From assembly GCA_021325365.1 (NCBI GenBank), contig JAJPHF010000083.1, positions 1-64,000 on the forward strand: a stretch of DNA of 64,000 nucleotides. Direction: 5' to 3'. Of the stretch, positions 60,636 through 64,000 are shown one piece after another. Below the pieces are notes generated by a model that saw only the letters and a list, made by a program, of their open reading frames with translations, was not told the origin of the DNA and searched no databases. The translations under genes were made by a program, and so were the position numbers. Origin of the DNA: Pseudomonadota bacterium (GTDB lineage: Bacteria; Chloroflexota; UBA6077; JAJPHF01). How positions within the stretch are numbered: position 1 is the first letter of the stretch; the number at the start of each line of letters is the position of its first letter.

Positions 60636-61637
60636 ATGAGGACGCTCGCCGCCGCGCTAATGGTCATACTCGTTGGCATTCTCGTCTCCCCGGCCGGCGC
60701 GGGGGCGACCGTCCGGCGGGCATCCGCTCCGTCCTCGGGAACCGGCGACCTGCCGCGGGTCGCCGCGGCACCCGTGGCCGACGAGTCGGACGCGGGGCAA
60801 TGGGTGGCCGTCCACACGCCCACGGACCTCTGGTCGGCGCCGGAAGAGGGGACCGACTTCGGCCCGATTCGGCAATGGTCCTATCTCCAGCTCACCGGGA
60901 CGGCGGAGGGCGGGCGCCTCTACGTCTACAACCCGCGGACCGACAACTACGCTTGGATCGACGCCGCCGCCGTGGGGCCGGTCCCGCCGCCGCCCGAGGG
61001 GTACTTCGACAAGCCGCAGGTGCTCTACAGCGTAGACCTTCCGGGCCGCATCATCGGCAGCTTCAACGTGCGCAGCTGGCCCGCGGTGGACAGCGGCACG
61101 TACCTCCGCACACTGGGGCCTAACACGCCCGTCCAGGTGTCCGATGCAGTGGTCGGCGACGACGGCGCGACCTGGTACCAGATCGGCGATGACGAGTACG
61201 TTCGCAGCGACGGTGTGCGGCTCCCGAAGTCGCCGCCCCAGGTATTTTCGGGCCGCTGGATCGACGTGGACCTCAGCGAGCCGGCCATGATCGTCGCCTA
61301 CGAGGACGACCGCGCCGTGTACGCCGCCCTCGCTATCAAAGGCACGACGGTCATGAGCACACCCCTGGGCCTGCACCACATCGTGCGGCGCGTCGAGGAC
61401 GAGACGATGGACAGCGCGACGCTGGGCGTCCCGCGCAACTCGCCGCACGGCTACTACCTGAAGCACGTGCTGTACACGCAGTACTTCACCAACGACGGGG
61501 CGGCGATCCACTACAACTACTGGTCCAGCATGTGGGGCTATCCCGGCAGCCATGGCTGCCTGGGGCTGAACCTGGACGACTCGCGCTGGTTCTGGGACTG
61601 GGCCACCGTCGGCACGCCGGTCAACATCCACAACTAG
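60636..61637 (+). CDS. L,D-transpeptidase (YkuD domain) with SH3-like region
   Basis: The protein has 333 residues from ATG 60636; a GTG at 60618 is also in frame. The signal peptide is MRTLAAALMVILVGILVSPAGA. Residues about 50-205 resemble two bacterial SH3-like units (VAVHTPTDLWSAPEEG, GSFNVRSWPAVDSGTYLRTLGPNTPVQV). The YkuD domain ends with the catalytic SHGCLGLN and an upstream His in GAAIHYNYW. It cross-links peptidoglycan outside the membrane. It is preceded by a tandem 11-bp repeat, suggesting control by envelope signalling. Confidence 0.9.
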   Translation: MRTLAAALMVILVGILVSPAGAGATVRRASAPSSGTGDLPRVAAAPVADESDAGQWVAVHTPTDLWSAPEEGTDFGPIRQWSYLQLTGTAEGGRLYVYNPRTDNYAWIDAAAVGPVPPPPEGYFDKPQVLYSVDLPGRIIGSFNVRSWPAVDSGTYLRTLGPNTPVQVSDAVVGDDGATWYQIGDDEYVRSDGVRLPKSPPQVFSGRWIDVDLSEPAMIVAYEDDRAVYAALAIKGTTVMSTPLGLHHIVRRVEDETMDSATLGVPRNSPHGYYLKHVLYTQYFTNDGAAIHYNYWSSMWGYPGSHGCLGLNLDDSRWFWDWATVGTPVNIHN

Positions 61638-61738
61638 CGCGCCCTAATCGGGCATCCCCCGCCGCAGCGCTGCGTGCTGCCGCGGCCGATGCGCGGGGGC
61701 GGGTGCTCCGACACGGCAGATCGCTTGCCCGGACGGCC

Positions 61739-61856
61739 CTCACCCCGACCCTCTCCCAGGGGGAGAGGGGGTAGGATGCTCTCACCCCGGTCCTCTCCCG
61801 GGGGAGAGGGAGTAGGATGCTCTTACCCCGGTCCTCTCCCGGGGGTGAGGGGGAAT
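61739..61856. repeat. Three REP-like palindromes in tandem
   Basis: Units at about 61739-61776, 61779-61816 and 61819-61856 run CTCACCCC(G), two bases, CCTCTCCC(A/G)GGGGGAGAGGG, GTAGGATG. The third is worn (GGGGGTGAGGG). A GATCGGGTATCAG tail follows at about 61871. All are in the same orientation, between convergent genes. Confidence 0.75.
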
Positions 61857-61878
61857 GTGAAACCGACCGGATCGGGTA

Positions 61879-62457
61879 TCAGGCCGCACCCGCCCGTGCC
61901 CGGATGGCCGCGCGGACCGCGGGGAGCGCTGCTTTGAGCGTGCGGCGCGGCAGGCGGCGGTCGAGCGGCTCGGGCGAGACCTTGAGCGTGACGAAGGTCG
62001 GGCCGGGCCGGCCGACGACCGCGGGCAGGTCGCGCTCCAGCGCTGCCAGGTCGTCGAACTCGCAGACGTGCGGGAAGCCGGCGCCGCGCGCCAGGCCGGC
62101 GAAGCTCACCTGCTCGTGCCCGGGGATCGGCTGGCCGCCTGTCGTGCGGTAGACGCCGTTCTCCAGCACGAAGTGGTAGAAGTTCCGCGGCGCCTGGCTC
62201 GCCTCGGTGACGAGCGTGCCCAGGTTCATGAGGAGGCTGCCGTCGCCATCGAGCACCCACACCCGTAGGGTCGGCACAGCCAGCGCCACGCCCAGCCCCG
62301 TGCTGCCCGCCTTGCCCATCGAGCCCCAGAACGGCAGGTCGAGCGCCGGCAGGCTGCTCGCGTCCTCCCAGGCGATGCCGCCCGTGAACGGCACGATCAC
62401 CAGCTCGTCGGTGCGCCGCGCCACCAGCGCTTGCACGGCCGCGCGCAAGTCCATCAT
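61879..62457 (-). CDS. ThDP-binding subunit of a ComE / phosphonopyruvate-decarboxylase-type enzyme
   Basis: The protein has 192 residues from ATG 62457. It is the C-terminal, diphosphate-binding half: PFWGSMGKAGSTGLGVALA, then LDGDGSLLMNLGTLVTEA, the ThDP/Mg GDGS...N motif, and FVLENGVYRTTGGQPI. It pairs with the preceding gene (4-base gap), which encodes the pyrimidine-binding half, as in sulfopyruvate decarboxylase ComD/ComE. It decarboxylates a 2-oxo acid; which one cannot be told. Confidence 0.87.
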   Translation of the reverse strand: MMDLRAAVQALVARRTDELVIVPFTGGIAWEDASSLPALDLPFWGSMGKAGSTGLGVALAVPTLRVWVLDGDGSLLMNLGTLVTEASQAPRNFYHFVLENGVYRTTGGQPIPGHEQVSFAGLARGAGFPHVCEFDDLAALERDLPAVVGRPGPTFVTLKVSPEPLDRRLPRRTLKAALPAVRAAIRARAGAA

Positions 62458-62461
62458 GGCG

Positions 62462-62977
62462 CTACTCCCACTCGCCCGCGATCAGCACGGCCACCGGGCC
62501 CTGGCGCCGCTCTGCCTCGGCGAACGCCTCGCGGATGCGCGGCAGCTTGGCGGGCTGGTCGATCAGGTAGTGCGGCACGCCCCAGGCGTCGAGCACCGGC
62601 TCCAGGTAGACGCCGGCCGTGTCCACCATGTCGGCGCGGTCGGGGCGCCAGCCCCGGTAGCCGATCAGCAGCACCAGCGGCAGGTGCAGGTCGATGGCCT
62701 GGCCGCGCAGCGAGTCGCCGGCCTCGAAGAAGCCGGTGTTCTGGATGAGGATGGCCGGCCGCTTGCCGCCCAGCAGCAGGCCGAAGGCGAGGGGGATCGA
62801 CTCGCCCTCGCGGCAGATCGGGATGAGCTTGAGGCGCCCGTCGGCCTCGGCCTGGGTCAGCGCCTCGTACATGAAGCCGGACTCGCTGTCCGGCAGCCAC
62901 ACGACGTGCGTCACGCCGCAGGCGACGAGCTGCTCTACAGCCGCGCGCGCGGGTACGCTGACCTCGGTCGCTTCCAT
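62462..62977 (-). CDS. ThDP-binding subunit of a ComD / sulfopyruvate-decarboxylase-type enzyme
   Basis: The protein has 171 residues from ATG 62977, with CAGGAGGACG upstream. It is the N-terminal half: VVWLPDSESGFMYEALTQA, IPICREGESIPLAFGLLLGGKRPAILIQNTGF (with the catalytic Glu in CREGES), LPLVLLIGYRGW. It forms a heteromeric active site with the next gene. The neighbouring amidohydrolase upstream may share the operon. Confidence 0.87.
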   Translation of the reverse strand: MEATEVSVPARAAVEQLVACGVTHVVWLPDSESGFMYEALTQAEADGRLKLIPICREGESIPLAFGLLLGGKRPAILIQNTGFFEAGDSLRGQAIDLHLPLVLLIGYRGWRPDRADMVDTAGVYLEPVLDAWGVPHYLIDQPAKLPRIREAFAEAERRQGPVAVLIAGEWE

Positions 62978-63185
62978 CGCCGTCCTCCTGAATGCCCGCG
63001 GGCCTCGGCTCCCCGCTGCCGCGGCAGCGAAGGTATAGGGGACATCCCCCAGCCCCCCGGCCGGGGAGCGCCCCGGATTGGGCACGGGCCTACCATAGCG
63101 CCGCCCGTTCGACTCGGCAAGGCCGCAGCCGTCAAGTCCGGGCGGGCCGCCCGGGCCGGGGCGGTGCGGCCGGCGTGGGCCGTCG

Positions 63186-64000
63186 CTAGCGCGTGGCGGC
63201 GGATGCCGCGCCCGTAGCCTGTGCCGCGGGCGCGGCGTCGAGGTGGAAGAAGGCGATCGCGTTGTCGGCCACCATGCGCCGGACCTCGTCGGCCGGCACG
63301 CCGGCGAAGTTGCGCGCGAGCACCTGGTCGGAGTGCGGCCACTCCGACTCCTGGTGCGGGAAGTCGGTGGCCCAGATCAGCCGCTCGACGCCGATGTGGT
63401 GGCGCAGCTCGACGCCCGCGCGGTCGGCCTGGAAGCCCCACGAGCAGTGCTCGCGGATGACCTGGCTCAGCGGCCGGTCGAGCTGCGGCACGCCCAGCAG
63501 CTCCTCGCCCCAGCGCGAGTGGCGCTCGTAGCGGATGTCGGCCTGCTCCAGGAAGAACGGCAGCCAGCCGATCTGCGTCTCGGCGAAGAACAGGTGCAGC
63601 GTCGGGAAGCGCTGGAACACGCCGGCCAGCGCCATCTGCACGGCGTTGAACGAGCCGAGGCGGCCGAACTTGGTGAACTGCACGATGAAGTCGCGCACCG
63701 GGCCGATGCGGTCGAGCACCTGCTTCGAGGCGGCGGGGTATTGGAACGGGGGCCGCGCCCGCTCGCCCGAGCGGTCCAGCTGCTGGTGGATCGTGAGCGG
63801 CATCTGCAGGTCGAGCGCGGCGGCCCAGAAGCGGTCGTCCTCGGGCGTCGGGTAGCCGCGCCCGCTCGGGTAGGCGCTGAGCATCACGCCGCGCAGCCCC
63901 TGCCGCTTGCAATGCTCCAGCTCGGCGATGGCGTCGTCCACGCCCGTCCACGGCACCATGCCGAGGCCGAGCAGGCGGTCGGGCGCGACGGCGCAGTAGT
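63186..64000 (-). CDS. Amidohydrolase-2 family protein (5' partial, runs off the window)
   Basis: The frame is open to the right edge: before the Met at 63959 it reads YCAVAPDRLLGLGMVPW, a typical family segment, so that Met is internal. About 271 residues are visible. Landmarks are AIAELEHCKRQGLRGVMLSAYP, MPLTIHQQLDRSG (metal His) and LIWATDFPHQESEWPHSDQ (metal Asp). FHLDAAPAAQA forms the tail. Members are metal-dependent decarboxylases or hydrolases of aromatic acids, such as gamma-resorcylate or aminocarboxymuconate decarboxylases. Confidence 0.9.
   Translation of the reverse strand, partial: YCAVAPDRLLGLGMVPWTGVDDAIAELEHCKRQGLRGVMLSAYPSGRGYPTPEDDRFWAAALDLQMPLTIHQQLDRSGERARPPFQYPAASKQVLDRIGPVRDFIVQFTKFGRLGSFNAVQMALAGVFQRFPTLHLFFAETQIGWLPFFLEQADIRYERHSRWGEELLGVPQLDRPLSQVIREHCSWGFQADRAGVELRHHIGVERLIWATDFPHQESEWPHSDQVLARNFAGVPADEVRRMVADNAIAFFHLDAAPAAQATGAASAATR

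Overview
The window is a very GC-rich bacterial chromosome segment, probably from a soil- or sediment-type heterotroph. Gene content would fit a Chloroflexota (Thermomicrobia-like) or similar deep-branching lineage: many orphan ABC solute-binding lipoproteins, an AOR family enzyme, CaiB-type CoA transferases, a ComDE-like decarboxylase and amidohydrolase-2. There is no rRNA or tRNA here, so the assignment is only a guess. Genes lie in short same-strand runs with frequent 4-bp GTGA, ATGA or TTGA overlaps. At least ten copies of a palindromic REP-like repeat sit between them.

Layout. (1) 1-8478: a small secreted protein; two divergent alpha/beta hydrolase genes, the second of which reads through a single in-frame TGA into a long conserved C-terminal half; then a minus-strand set of His-rich protein, small protein, dienelactone-hydrolase-like protein, erythromycin esterase, phosphoribosyltransferase and PRPP synthetase. 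(2) 8479-13147: a long leader with 11-bp phased repeats and a structured 5' region (partly cobalamin-riboswitch-like), two double-cupredoxin secreted proteins, an isoprenylcysteine methyltransferase-like membrane protein, and a repeat-rich gap. (3) 13148-22027, minus strand: a GMC oxidoreductase operon with a gluconate-dehydrogenase-subunit-3 protein and an internally duplicated membrane protein; an enolase-superfamily enzyme with a tiny membrane protein; a pyruvate-oxidase-like ThDP enzyme; and a glycogen-debranching-type glucosidase. (4) 22079-24738: a histidine kinase, a response regulator and a single-domain receiver, flanked on both sides by the same GTTCAGG direct-repeat box. (5) 25074-28020: a candidate structured RNA ahead of a run of small secreted proteins of unknown function. 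(6) 28333-36332: an MFS carrier, MgtC, two solute-binding lipoproteins, a secreted Cys-rich protein, GrpB, a matrixin-type protease and a methyltransferase. (7) 36468-37866: a strong promoter, a 14-codon ORF with a near-perfect Shine-Dalgarno, a classic terminator, then a PQQ-type sugar dehydrogenase.

(8) 38036-64000 looks like a catabolic region. It holds a fumarylacetoacetate-hydrolase-family protein; AOR with its MoaD-like partner; a Rieske oxygenase; two MFS carriers; three more solute-binding lipoproteins; an FAD monooxygenase; a bicupin; a MetE-like protein; an ADP-forming acyl-CoA synthetase; an epimerase; a fused double CoA transferase; an L,D-transpeptidase; and ComD/ComE-like subunits next to an amidohydrolase cut by the window edge. 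Together these suggest capture and oxidative or CoA-dependent breakdown of aromatic or other small organic acids. The substrates cannot be read from sequence.

The least explained items are the short-ORF transcription unit at 36.5 kb, the structured leaders at 9.1-9.3 kb and 25.1 kb, the duplicated membrane partner of the GMC dehydrogenase, the phased 11-bp repeat boxes, and the TGA-split hydrolase.
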